A DNA stretch of 64,000 bases, from the NCBI GenBank assembly GCA_017550335.1, contig JAFZPM010000027.1, forward strand, positions 1 through 64,000, given 5' to 3'. The translations under genes and the position numbers were made by a program. Positions 52,576 to 60,818 of this stretch are shown here, one piece after another. Under the pieces are notes generated by a model. The model saw only the letters and a list, made by a program, of their open reading frames with translations, had not been told where the DNA came from and did no database searches. Source of the stretch: Paludibacteraceae bacterium. Its GTDB lineage: Bacteria; Bacteroidota; Bacteroidia; Bacteroidales; Paludibacteraceae. The first letter of the stretch is position 1. Each line of letters starts with the position of its first letter.

Positions 52576-54922
52576 TATACTGCGTCAGCAACGCATCGAA
52601 ATTCCCATTATACAGCGTGACTATGCGCAGGGACGTGAAAACAAGGTATATCTTCGTGAACGTTTGCTCGGGAAGATGATAAAGGCTCTGCAAGATGAGT
52701 CTGGCAAAGAAGGATTAAGCCTTGATTTCGTTTATGGTACAAATGAACATGGCGCCATGTGGCCTTTGGATGGACAGCAGCGTCTAACCACATTGTGGCT
52801 TCTTCACTGGTATCTTGCTGTGAGGACGAACAACCTTGTTTCCGCAAAAAGTTGGCTCAGCCATTTTACTTATGAAACCCGTATAACCTCACGCGATTTC
52901 TGCAGAAGTCTGTGCGATATGGACACGGAAGCCTTCTGCCAAAGTGGTATGAAAATAGTGGATTTCATAAAGGATCAGACATGGTTCTATTCCAAATACA
53001 AGCTAGACCCTACTATCCAAGGAATGCTCCGGACGTTGGGTGGAACGAATATCACAAATATAGAAAACGTGGATATTCAAGATGGCATAGAGGAATTTCT
53101 TGCTGACGACAACAACTGCTCTGTTTATTGGGAGCGGTTGCTGGCTGATGATTGTCCCATTCACTTCCTCTTCAAGGATATGAAGGACGAAAACCTGCCG
53201 CTATCGGATGATCTTTATATAAAGATGAATGCCAGAGGTAAACAACTGACGGACTTTGAAAACTTTAAGGCTGATCTTATCGGCTATGTTCCAAACGGGA
53301 ACAACCCCGATGAAAAACTTTTCAATCATGAAACCGCATCTCTCGTTGACAATGAATGGACAGATGTTTTTTGGAAGAATGCGAGTTCAAAGGGTGTCTT
53401 TAAGGTGGATGATATATACTTTAACTTCCTGCAACGTTATTTCCTTGATAGACTGATTGCCATAACTCCCCGAGATGTGCAAGAAACGCAACAAATTATG
53501 CTATATCAAGACCTCTATAAGGGCAAGGAAAACTATGATGGACTGAAAGGATATGACGAGGTGCTAACACCGGAAACAATTAAGTCTTTGGAAAAACTGT
53601 TTGCTCGATGGAATGGGGTGAAGATCGCTCCGTGTTGGGAAGAAAACGACGTTTTTGCATTTATTCCCGAATATATTGTTAATGAAACAGACAAAGATGG
53701 CAGACCTACAATTGTGGATGTGACTACTATTAGCCAAAAACAACGGGCTATATTCCATGCTGTTTGCTGCTATTTTGAAAACAATGAGATATTCAACAAT
53801 GAACGATTTGAACAATGGATGCGTTTCGTGTGGAATATTGTGGAAAATAGCTACTTGAATAACGAAGAAGCAATGATTAGTGCTGTGCGTTTGTTTGAAG
53901 AACTGCGCACAAGAAGTGAAAACATTTTGCAGTTCCTTGCTTCTGACGAGAAAATACGATCTAACTTTGCGGTCAAACAAGTGGAAGAGGAACGCTTCAA
54001 GGCAAAACTGCTATGCGGAGAACATAAAACCGAATGGTTGCCGCTCATTAGAGAAGCCGAGAAAATGCCGCTCTTTAAAGGAAACATAGCTTGTTTGCTT
54101 CGTCATGATAGCAAGGAGTTCGTAGAGGATATTGAGTGCTTCAAAATAAAACTCTCCCATGTGCAAACTTACTTCGGTGATAAAGAAGTGCGGGAGGAAT
54201 ATGCCCTGCCGCTCACCAAAGCCTTAATCCGTATTGCCCATCACTGGAATCAGCTTGTCGAGCAACTCATCTATAACACCAACGCAGATGCCTGGAAGGA
54301 GAATATTCTTCATGGCTCAAAGCCAAATTACTATAGAGAAGTACATTGCCTTTTGACGGCGGATGACCTTGATGATCTCCCCTTTATTAACTTTGAGGAC
54401 GGAGAAAAGGAATGGGTTAAATCAGCCAATCATATTAAGAAACTGTTCGCCGAGACAAAATTCTTAGAGGAAGAACCCTATGATCGTTACGGCAAAATCG
54501 TAAGTGCCGGATCAGGATGGAGACTCCATTGGGTTGGCGGTGTAATGTCTTTTTTCCCAAAAAGTAAGAATTTCGCATACTGCTTTGATTGGATTGATCC
54601 AGACATCAAATATTCTTTCCGACGAAATATGATGTTGTCTCATCCATCCATAGAAATTAGTCCTGATGAAAATTCATGTAACCAAGGCGTGTATTGGAAA
54701 TTTAATGTGTGTTTCAAATACAATGGGAACTCGTTCATGTGGGTATATGAAAATAAAGTGTTTCTCCTAAATCAAGTAAATGAACGCAAGAAGAGAGACG
54801 CAAATCATAAGAATGAAAGAAATGACGAATATTTCTGCGTTTACATGAATGAGTTGCCTGATGTTACACAACAAGATTTTCTAAACCTGCTTACATGTTT
54901 GGTAGAGGAGGCGTCAAGATGA
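52556..54922 (+). CDS. Second DUF262 protein
   Basis: This encodes 788 residues. DUF262 is at the N-terminus: IPIIQRDYAQGRENKV and MWPLDGQQRLTTLWLLHWY (DGQQR). KMNARGKQLTDFENFKADL is the later DUF262 motif. No clear HNH motif is seen in its C-terminal half, which is unlike the partner. The 20-bp overlap with the upstream gene indicates one operon and probably a two-subunit complex in which only the first carries a nuclease. Confidence 0.82.
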   Translation: MFQTLYNILRQQRIEIPIIQRDYAQGRENKVYLRERLLGKMIKALQDESGKEGLSLDFVYGTNEHGAMWPLDGQQRLTTLWLLHWYLAVRTNNLVSAKSWLSHFTYETRITSRDFCRSLCDMDTEAFCQSGMKIVDFIKDQTWFYSKYKLDPTIQGMLRTLGGTNITNIENVDIQDGIEEFLADDNNCSVYWERLLADDCPIHFLFKDMKDENLPLSDDLYIKMNARGKQLTDFENFKADLIGYVPNGNNPDEKLFNHETASLVDNEWTDVFWKNASSKGVFKVDDIYFNFLQRYFLDRLIAITPRDVQETQQIMLYQDLYKGKENYDGLKGYDEVLTPETIKSLEKLFARWNGVKIAPCWEENDVFAFIPEYIVNETDKDGRPTIVDVTTISQKQRAIFHAVCCYFENNEIFNNERFEQWMRFVWNIVENSYLNNEEAMISAVRLFEELRTRSENILQFLASDEKIRSNFAVKQVEEERFKAKLLCGEHKTEWLPLIREAEKMPLFKGNIACLLRHDSKEFVEDIECFKIKLSHVQTYFGDKEVREEYALPLTKALIRIAHHWNQLVEQLIYNTNADAWKENILHGSKPNYYREVHCLLTADDLDDLPFINFEDGEKEWVKSANHIKKLFAETKFLEEEPYDRYGKIVSAGSGWRLHWVGGVMSFFPKSKNFAYCFDWIDPDIKYSFRRNMMLSHPSIEISPDENSCNQGVYWKFNVCFKYNGNSFMWVYENKVFLLNQVNERKKRDANHKNERNDEYFCVYMNELPDVTQQDFLNLLTCLVEEASR

Positions 54923-55021
54923 TTCCGTTTTTCTAAAAAACGTCCGATGATCTTACGATAAATTTATGATTGCTTTCCTTGACCATGCCAGCAATTCAGT
55001 CGTTTGTGTGGTGCGACAGCC

Positions 55022-55049
55022 GTAGAGACGCAAAATCTTGCGTCTCTAC
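55022..55049. repeat. 28-nt dispersed palindrome
   Basis: GTAGAGACGCAA-AATC-TTGCGTCTCTAC between the DUF262 pair and the 55170 operator. The flank TTCAGTCGTTTGTG resembles that of the copy at 55558. Confidence 0.85.
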
Positions 55050-55096
55050 AATCCCAAAACATTTTCCTGTAGGATTTGATACATTCTCCCGACCTC

Positions 55097-55130
55097 TGCC
55101 CCCATCCGGCAGAGGTCTTCTTTTTCTTTG
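55097..55130 (+). promoter_or_regulatory. WYL-type operator and promoter of the 55170 gene
   Basis: Dyad ACCTCTGCC-N7-GGCAGAGGT (55092-55116), with the TGCC/GGCA core at the same spacing as at 46309. Fifteen bp later comes TTTCTTTG ending at 55130. Confidence 0.7.
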
Positions 55131-55169
55131 CGCAGAATAAATAATGGATCACTAAACAGTTTAGATGTT

Positions 55170-55616
55170 ATGAAGAAAGAGATGTGCCTATGGGAGAGAA
55201 TTAGCAGGGGGGATGTGCTCCGCGCGGAGGATGTGCTGATGTGTATTGACGATGAGGAGGTTAGGGATAGGTTCAAGGGGGATGGTGAATTGCGTGCTTT
55301 CACCCTCTCTGCGGAGGCGGACGAGGAGGGTAGGATGAAACGCTTGATGGAGCAGTTGAATGGTCTTGCCCAAGAGGGTATGCCCCTCCGCCATGCTTAT
55401 GTCTGTTTTCTCGTCCCGGAAACCTTCCCCTTGCTGATGTCGGAACTGCAGACGTTCTGCGAATGGTGTCAATCGGTGCCCAACGATGTTACGGTAATGT
55501 GGGATGTGGTTGCCCTGCATACGTTTGTGTTTCAGGCGGTTGTGTTGTTCGACTGCCGTACAGACGCAAAATCTTGCGTCTCTACAATGGAACGTAATTG
55601 CAAAACGTTGCGGTAG
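55170..55616 (+). CDS. Unknown protein whose C-terminus is encoded by a palindromic repeat
   Basis: This encodes 148 residues from ATG at 55170. The body (HAYVCFLVPETFPLLMSELQ, then TFCEWCQSVPNDVTVMWDVV) is alpha/beta in look and not recognised. An FtsZ C-terminal-domain-like fold crossed my mind but is not supported. The last ~20 residues (RTDAKSCVSTMERNCKTLR) are read from the 28-nt palindrome and its flank. The same peptide is encoded at 57180-57242 by another copy, so the natural C-terminus has been replaced by the element. The gene has its own WYL-type operator. Confidence 0.6.
   Translation: MKKEMCLWERISRGDVLRAEDVLMCIDDEEVRDRFKGDGELRAFTLSAEADEEGRMKRLMEQLNGLAQEGMPLRHAYVCFLVPETFPLLMSELQTFCEWCQSVPNDVTVMWDVVALHTFVFQAVVLFDCRTDAKSCVSTMERNCKTLR
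55558..55585. repeat. 28-nt dispersed palindrome inside a coding region
   Basis: GTACAGACGCAA-AATC-TTGCGTCTCTAC. It lies in the 3' end of the 55170 gene. The ~50 bp after it (AATGGAACGTAATTGC ...) match the tandem units at 57184-57495. Confidence 0.9.
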
Positions 55617-55755
55617 CCTGATTATGAGATGTTTGCGAATAAACAAATGAATTGTTTTATCCTCTGCTCTCATTTGGCGTAGGTCGTGAATATGTTTGCG
55701 GAAAATGGAGATACCGATAGCCATAAGTGGAGGTGAAATTTTAAACAAAAACGAT

Positions 55756-55890
55756 ATGTATCAGTTAAATTTTCCGAACGGGAACGTTCAAACGTACAAT
55801 TCTTTTGGAGAGTTGGATCGAGCAGCAAAAGCAATGGGTGGTAAAGCACAGCTAATTGGTGGTAAAACCTATGTTTTTGTGAAGAATTAA
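55756..55890 (+). CDS. Small protein, 44 residues
   Basis: The ATG at 55756 is chosen over an upstream in-frame start. The product MYQLNFPNGNVQTYNSFGEL ... QLIGGKTYVFVKN looks like a small folded beta protein. No family recognised. Its composition is host-like and it stands alone. Confidence 0.5.
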   Translation: MYQLNFPNGNVQTYNSFGELDRAAKAMGGKAQLIGGKTYVFVKN

Positions 55891-56079
55891 ATGGAACTGT
55901 GGCTGGCTGTAATGTCAGCCACTTGTTTCTGTGGGGGTATCTGTAATAAAATGTTTTTGCCTGATTTTTTTCTTTTGGATTTTTTTGTTATTATTGCAGA
56001 AGAAGAGCGAAGTGTTTGGATAGACACACTTGTGGCATGAGAGTTAAAGTGATGGATTGTTGAATTTATAATTCGTATT

Positions 56080-56925
56080 ATGAGTAACATTAATTATGAA
56101 CTTGAATTTTTATTCGGAAGATGGTATGAGCGAATAATTCAAAATGGTGGTAAAAACATTACCAAAGATGGTATAATGTTTCAGAATGATAAGTCCCCCG
56201 AAGAAACTGTACAGATGTGGATTCCATCGCCTAAACGCGTGGTATTCTTGTTAAAAGACCAAAATCAAGGCAACGATGACAAATGGGATGAGGATATTCG
56301 ATATTGGCTTAAAAATGTTGATTGGAAAGATATAGAGAAAAAAGAAAAATGGAATGCTAATGCCGCAGCCAACCGTAACATCAAAAACAGATTCATTAAA
56401 AACATTGCCTACATTCTATGGGGCCTGGCAAAGGCTGATAATAATGGCAGATGTTATCACGAAGCAGAAAAACATCACAACGAAGTCAAATCCTTTTTTA
56501 ATACTCAACCATTTGCATTAGTGGAATGTAAAAAAGAGCCAGGGGGTAGTTCTCTCGATGAAAATATACTTCGTAAGCATTTTGATATTTATGGTGACTT
56601 GTTAAAAGAAGAAATAGACATTCTTCATCCGAATATAATTGTTTGCTGTGATGGACAAGGTGCCATATTTGATTTTGTCACAAACTCATATTTAAAGGAT
56701 AAGGAATATATTCCATTCGGAGGTCAATATGTACTTGATGATGGCACTGACTTGCATTTTGAAACACGCCTTCGGTACTATCCAAATAATAAAGTTGTTG
56801 TGATAGACTCATTTCACCCTAAAGCGCGAGGAAAGGGAAAGGATAATTGGATAATTTTTGATAGAGTTTTAAGTCCATTTAGAAAATTTATGGCATCAGA
56901 ATACGTATCAGATTTCTTTAAATAA
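56080..56925 (+). CDS. Unknown protein, possibly uracil-DNA-glycosylase-like fold
   Basis: This encodes 281 residues. RVVFLLKDQNQGNDDKWDED, NIIVCCDGQGAIFDF and VVVIDSFHPKARGKGKD follow the order of the uracil-DNA glycosylase-like fold (first loop, central strand, SFHP near the end). This is only a fold-level guess and needs structural comparison. The gene is A+T-rich, lies inside the defence-like island and has no close partner. Confidence 0.45.
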   Translation: MSNINYELEFLFGRWYERIIQNGGKNITKDGIMFQNDKSPEETVQMWIPSPKRVVFLLKDQNQGNDDKWDEDIRYWLKNVDWKDIEKKEKWNANAAANRNIKNRFIKNIAYILWGLAKADNNGRCYHEAEKHHNEVKSFFNTQPFALVECKKEPGGSSLDENILRKHFDIYGDLLKEEIDILHPNIIVCCDGQGAIFDFVTNSYLKDKEYIPFGGQYVLDDGTDLHFETRLRYYPNNKVVVIDSFHPKARGKGKDNWIIFDRVLSPFRKFMASEYVSDFFK

Positions 56926-57183
56926 ACTTTTCCCCCAAAAAATAAAATTCCCCGATGTTGTGCAACATCCATGCACAGCATCGGTCATTCAATCACGTTG
57001 TAATTGCTAAGCTAATAATAAAGATTAGTGCATTGGCAAAAGAATCAGAGAACATCTGCACTGGATTCAGAGTTTCTGCCTATGGTGGCGGAGTGAATGA
57101 GGTTAGATGTTTGGGTATGAAAGGCTTTTTCGCTAGCCATTATTTTTGCCTGTGTTTCAGACGATTGTGCTGTGCCTATGGTC

Positions 57184-57495
57184 GTACAGACGCAAAATCT
57201 TGCGTCTCTACAATGGAACGTAATTGCAAAACGTTGCGGTAGCCTGATTATGAGATGTTTGTGATGTGCGTAAAATGGGTTGCGTAGATGCCGTTCCGTA
57301 GAGACGCAAAATCTTGCGTCTCTACAATGGGGACGTAATCGCAAAACGCTGCGGTAGCCTGATTATGAGATGTTTGTGATGTGCGTAAAATGGGTTGCGT
57401 AGGTGCCGTTCCGTACAGACGCAAAATCTTGCGTCTCTACAATGGGACGTAATTGTAAAACGTTGCGATAGCCTGATTATGAGATGTTTGTGATT
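57184..57495. repeat. Tandem array of three palindrome-bearing units of 114-115 bp
   Basis: Palindromes lie at 57184-57211, 57298-57325 and 57413-57440. Each is followed by a GTAATTGCAAAACGTTGCGG-like segment and GCCTGATTATGAGATGTTTG. The units differ at a few positions (GTACAG or GTAGAG). The third unit ends short near 57495. Confidence 0.9.
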
Positions 57496-57519
57496 AAAAT
57501 ATATTAATTTCTTAACCTC

Positions 57520-57553
57520 TGCCACAAACTGGCAGACCCTCATCCTTCCTTTG
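57520..57553 (+). promoter_or_regulatory. WYL-type operator and promoter of the AAA-MoxR-VWA operon
   Basis: Dyad TGCCA-CAAAC-TGGCA (57520-57534), 15 bp, then TTCCTTTG ending at 57553. The position of the dyad relative to the box is identical to the sites at 46309 and 55097. An AGGAGG ribosome-binding site (57572-57577), rare in this group, precedes the start. Confidence 0.75.
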
Positions 57554-57582
57554 TACCATAAAACATCAAAAAGGAGGTAATT

Positions 57583-59238
57583 ATGGAAACAATGGAAAAG
57601 GAAACGGAACAGATGGACCTGCTGATGGCAGTGGAAAAGGTGGTGGAACTGTCGAAAGGCTCTCATTTGGATGAGGATTTCTTCCAAAAAGCGGCGTCGC
57701 CTCTCAAGATGATTGGTGACACGTTGGATCTCAGCGTGGAACAAAGTGTGTTGATGTCATTGTTGATAGAGAAAAGTGAGTCTGGTTATGTCTCGATTTC
57801 TAATCTGGCAGACTATTTGCAATGTACCACGACTCGCATAATCCGCTATACGCCTACTGTTGATGAACTGAAAGAAAGAAAATTAGTACGTTATCGTCAT
57901 TACGATGACAAATCAGTAGCATATCGGGTTCCCGCAGATGTTGTCGAAGCCTTTAAACGGGGAGAGAAATATACACCCCCAAGTAGTACATGTCTAAGTT
58001 GTGTTGAATTCTTTTGCGCCGTAAATGACATCATGGAAGACAGAATGGATAAAGAAATAATTACAGAGGAAGAATCTATTTCAAATCTTCTGGATTTATG
58101 TGAAGACAACAAACATTTGCCGTTTGTGAAAAAAATGGATGAATATGGTCTGAATAGAGACGAAAAGACGATTCTTCTCTTGTTTTCTCATAAATGCGTT
58201 AACGAAGAGAAAGATATCCATTTCTATGATTTCATTTCCTTCTATGGCAAACCGATTATTGCGCGGCATAGGTGGAATCCATTTGTGGAAAACAAACATA
58301 TACTGCAACAATTGGGACTTGTTGAACATTGTAATGAGAATGGTTTTGCCAGCATTGATTCGTTTTGCCTAAGTAAGAAAGCTAAAGAGTCTCTATTCCC
58401 TGAATTGAAACTGACATCAAATGGTGGGAAAAAGGTGAGAAACATTGTCAAACATGATAGTATTGTCCCTAAGCAACTCTATTACGATAGCGGGGTGGCG
58501 ACACAAGTGTCAGACCTGAACCGATTGCTGGAGGAAACCACCTATCGCACCATTTGCGAACGGATGAAAGAGAAGGGCTACCGCTATGGATTCACTTGCC
58601 TCTTCTACGGGTCACCCGGTACGGGAAAGACAGAGGCAGCCCTCCAATTGGCTCGCCAGACGGGTCGCGACATCCTGCAGGTGAATATCCCTGAAATTAA
58701 AAGTTGTTGGGTGGGCGAAAGTGAGAAAAACATAAAGGAAGTTTTTGATCAATATCGTATGCTGGTTGCGCAATCAGACATTGCCCCCATCCTGCTTTTC
58801 AACGAGGCGGACGCTATCATCGGCAAGCGACGTGAAGGTGCGGACCAAGCGGTTGACAAAATGGAGAACGCCATCCAAAACATTATTCTACAGGAGATGG
58901 AGACCCTCGACGGTATCCTTATCGCCACGACGAATCTTGCCCAAAATATGGATAAGGCTTTTGAACGACGGTTCCTCTACAAAATCCAATTCAACAAGCC
59001 TTCGCTTGAGGTCCGTACTAGCATTTGGCACACCATGTTGCCGGATCTGGCGGATGAGAATGTCCGCTTGTTGGCTGAAAAATATGATTTCAGCGGCGGT
59101 CAAATAGAGAACGTCGCCCGCCACTATACCATCGACACCATCCTCCATAGCGAAACATCATCGTCGATGGAATCTCTCTTTTACCATTGCGAGAATGAAC
59201 AGCTGGGTAATGCGACAAAGAGACGTGTTGGTTTTTAA
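57583..59238 (+). CDS. AAA+ ATPase with N-terminal winged-helix-like region
   Basis: This encodes 551 residues from ATG at 57583 with a strong AGGAGG six bases upstream. The first ~300 residues are helical (LADYLQCTTTRIIRYTPTVD fits a winged-helix module). The AAA domain has Walker A FYGSPGTGKTEAA near 342, Walker B ILLFNEADA near 402 (Asn instead of the first acidic Asp) and a sensor ATTNLAQNMDKAFERRF. It resembles ATPases of the CbxX/FtsH-like group. It heads an operon with MoxR and VWA genes, 12 bp from the next start. Confidence 0.85.
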   Translation: METMEKETEQMDLLMAVEKVVELSKGSHLDEDFFQKAASPLKMIGDTLDLSVEQSVLMSLLIEKSESGYVSISNLADYLQCTTTRIIRYTPTVDELKERKLVRYRHYDDKSVAYRVPADVVEAFKRGEKYTPPSSTCLSCVEFFCAVNDIMEDRMDKEIITEEESISNLLDLCEDNKHLPFVKKMDEYGLNRDEKTILLLFSHKCVNEEKDIHFYDFISFYGKPIIARHRWNPFVENKHILQQLGLVEHCNENGFASIDSFCLSKKAKESLFPELKLTSNGGKKVRNIVKHDSIVPKQLYYDSGVATQVSDLNRLLEETTYRTICERMKEKGYRYGFTCLFYGSPGTGKTEAALQLARQTGRDILQVNIPEIKSCWVGESEKNIKEVFDQYRMLVAQSDIAPILLFNEADAIIGKRREGADQAVDKMENAIQNIILQEMETLDGILIATTNLAQNMDKAFERRFLYKIQFNKPSLEVRTSIWHTMLPDLADENVRLLAEKYDFSGGQIENVARHYTIDTILHSETSSSMESLFYHCENEQLGNATKRRVGF

Positions 59239-59250
59239 ACTGATAAATAT

Positions 59251-60813
59251 ATGAAGCCCGATAGCCAAATAAAATCATTGCTCAAAGCCCTCTCTCAAGG
59301 GGTCTATGAGAAAGAACATATTATTGCTATGGCAATGCTTTGTGCCATAGCTGGTGAGAGTTTTTTCCTGCTCGGACCTCCAGGGACGGCGAAGAGTTTA
59401 GTGGCTCGTCGTCTGAAACTCGCCTTCAAAGAGGGTCAATCGTTCGAATATCTTATGTCTCGTTTCAGTACGCCAGATGAGATATTCGGCCCCGTATCTA
59501 TTTCCTTGCTGAAAAACGAGGATAGATACGAACGTGTGGTGGATGGTTTCCTACCCACCTCCACCATTGTTTTCCTTGATGAAATATGGAAAGCCAGTCC
59601 GAGCATACAGAATGCCTTGCTGACTGCCCTCAATGAGCGTATATTCCAAAACGGACGTAACACCATCTCTTTGCCCATGAAACTCTTGATAGCCGCAAGC
59701 AATGAACTACCAGCTGAGGATGAAGGTCTCGAAGCATTGTGGGATAGGTTTCTGGTGCGCATGGTGTCAAACTGTATTCAGAATGAGAAAACTTTCTATA
59801 AAATGATTCGTCAACAATCGTTTGAGTCACCTGTGATAGGCGAAAACTCACTGATAACAGAGGAACAGTACAGCCAGTGGAAGAAAGAGATAGATGCGAT
59901 TGATGTTCCCAATGAGATATGCGACATCATCACCTTAATACGCAAAGGTTTCAAGAAGGAGATTCAAAAGGAGGAAATAAACAAAATGAACTACTATGTC
60001 TCTGACCGTCGTTGGAAGAAATGTGTCCATCTAATGCAGACATCCGCTTTTTTGAACGGCAGGAAGAGTATTGACATGACGGATGTCCCTATCCTTATGC
60101 ACTGTCTATGGAATAGGGATGAGACAATTCCCACTGTGATTGATGTGATAGGACGTAGTTTTACAGAAGCAATAGACAACCAACTAAACAAGTTGGAAAA
60201 TGAGATTGAAAAGGCTTTGAAGAAGGCTTCGGAACTACCAAAAGAGGAGGGGGATAAGAATAACTTGCCCCCAAAATTTGCGTTGTTCAACTATTTCTAT
60301 TATACAATACGTGATTACAAAGATGGTAAATGTCTTTTCTACAAATCTGACTACAATTATATCAGTGTTGATACTCCATTGGATGGTATCATCTATAAGG
60401 ATGATAAGAAACAAGCATGGATTATTCATGCCATCTATACGGGAGCTCCATTTGACTATAAAGTGAGGGATAATACAGACGTGAAGAAAATCAAACTGCA
60501 GAAATGCAAAAATGGTATAATCATTGATGGCACTCCCTATGGTTTTGAGAGACAGCCGGGGATTTCGGCATCAGAGGATAGAATGCTGAATGATGAGAAT
60601 TGTAAGGCACCCAACATGGCGGATTCCGTTATTGCAACAATAGACAATGAGATACGACCACAATTTGCAAAACTGCAAGCTTTGTTCACTAAGACGAAAA
60701 ACACCTTTCTTTCTGACGATGAATTGAATCTGTTGAAAAATTATCTTATGAAATGCAATATGCACATTGAGGAGGTTTATGTGAAAGCACAGAATACACA
60801 GAAATTGCTCTGA
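59251..60813 (+). CDS. MoxR-type AAA+ ATPase (RavA-like)
   Basis: This encodes 520 residues. Walker A FLLGPPGTAKSLVARRL (GPPGTAKS) lies near residue 39, Walker B IVFLDEIWKAS near 106, and sensor ASNELPAEDEGLEALWDRF after that. The C-terminal ~200 residues have no clear match, but end in a coiled helix. MoxR ATPases work with VWA partners as chaperones, as RavA with ViaA. It is located between an AAA gene (12 bp) and the VWA gene (5 bp). Confidence 0.9.
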   Translation: MKPDSQIKSLLKALSQGVYEKEHIIAMAMLCAIAGESFFLLGPPGTAKSLVARRLKLAFKEGQSFEYLMSRFSTPDEIFGPVSISLLKNEDRYERVVDGFLPTSTIVFLDEIWKASPSIQNALLTALNERIFQNGRNTISLPMKLLIAASNELPAEDEGLEALWDRFLVRMVSNCIQNEKTFYKMIRQQSFESPVIGENSLITEEQYSQWKKEIDAIDVPNEICDIITLIRKGFKKEIQKEEINKMNYYVSDRRWKKCVHLMQTSAFLNGRKSIDMTDVPILMHCLWNRDETIPTVIDVIGRSFTEAIDNQLNKLENEIEKALKKASELPKEEGDKNNLPPKFALFNYFYYTIRDYKDGKCLFYKSDYNYISVDTPLDGIIYKDDKKQAWIIHAIYTGAPFDYKVRDNTDVKKIKLQKCKNGIIIDGTPYGFERQPGISASEDRMLNDENCKAPNMADSVIATIDNEIRPQFAKLQALFTKTKNTFLSDDELNLLKNYLMKCNMHIEEVYVKAQNTQKLL

Positions 60814-60818
60814 CGATT

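Larger units (their letters stand above)
56926..57582. other. Non-coding region of repeats and operator, 657 bp
   Basis: The first ~200 bp show no gene; an open frame at 56955-57242 is a by-product of the repeats. From 57184 there is a tandem array of the 28-nt palindrome with flanks, and from 57520 the operator-promoter of the AAA operon. Confidence 0.7.

Noticed and set aside
56955..57242. Open frame ending in the same peptide as the 55170 gene
   Set aside because: Only the repeat-derived tail matches; the rest has no protein character or start signal.
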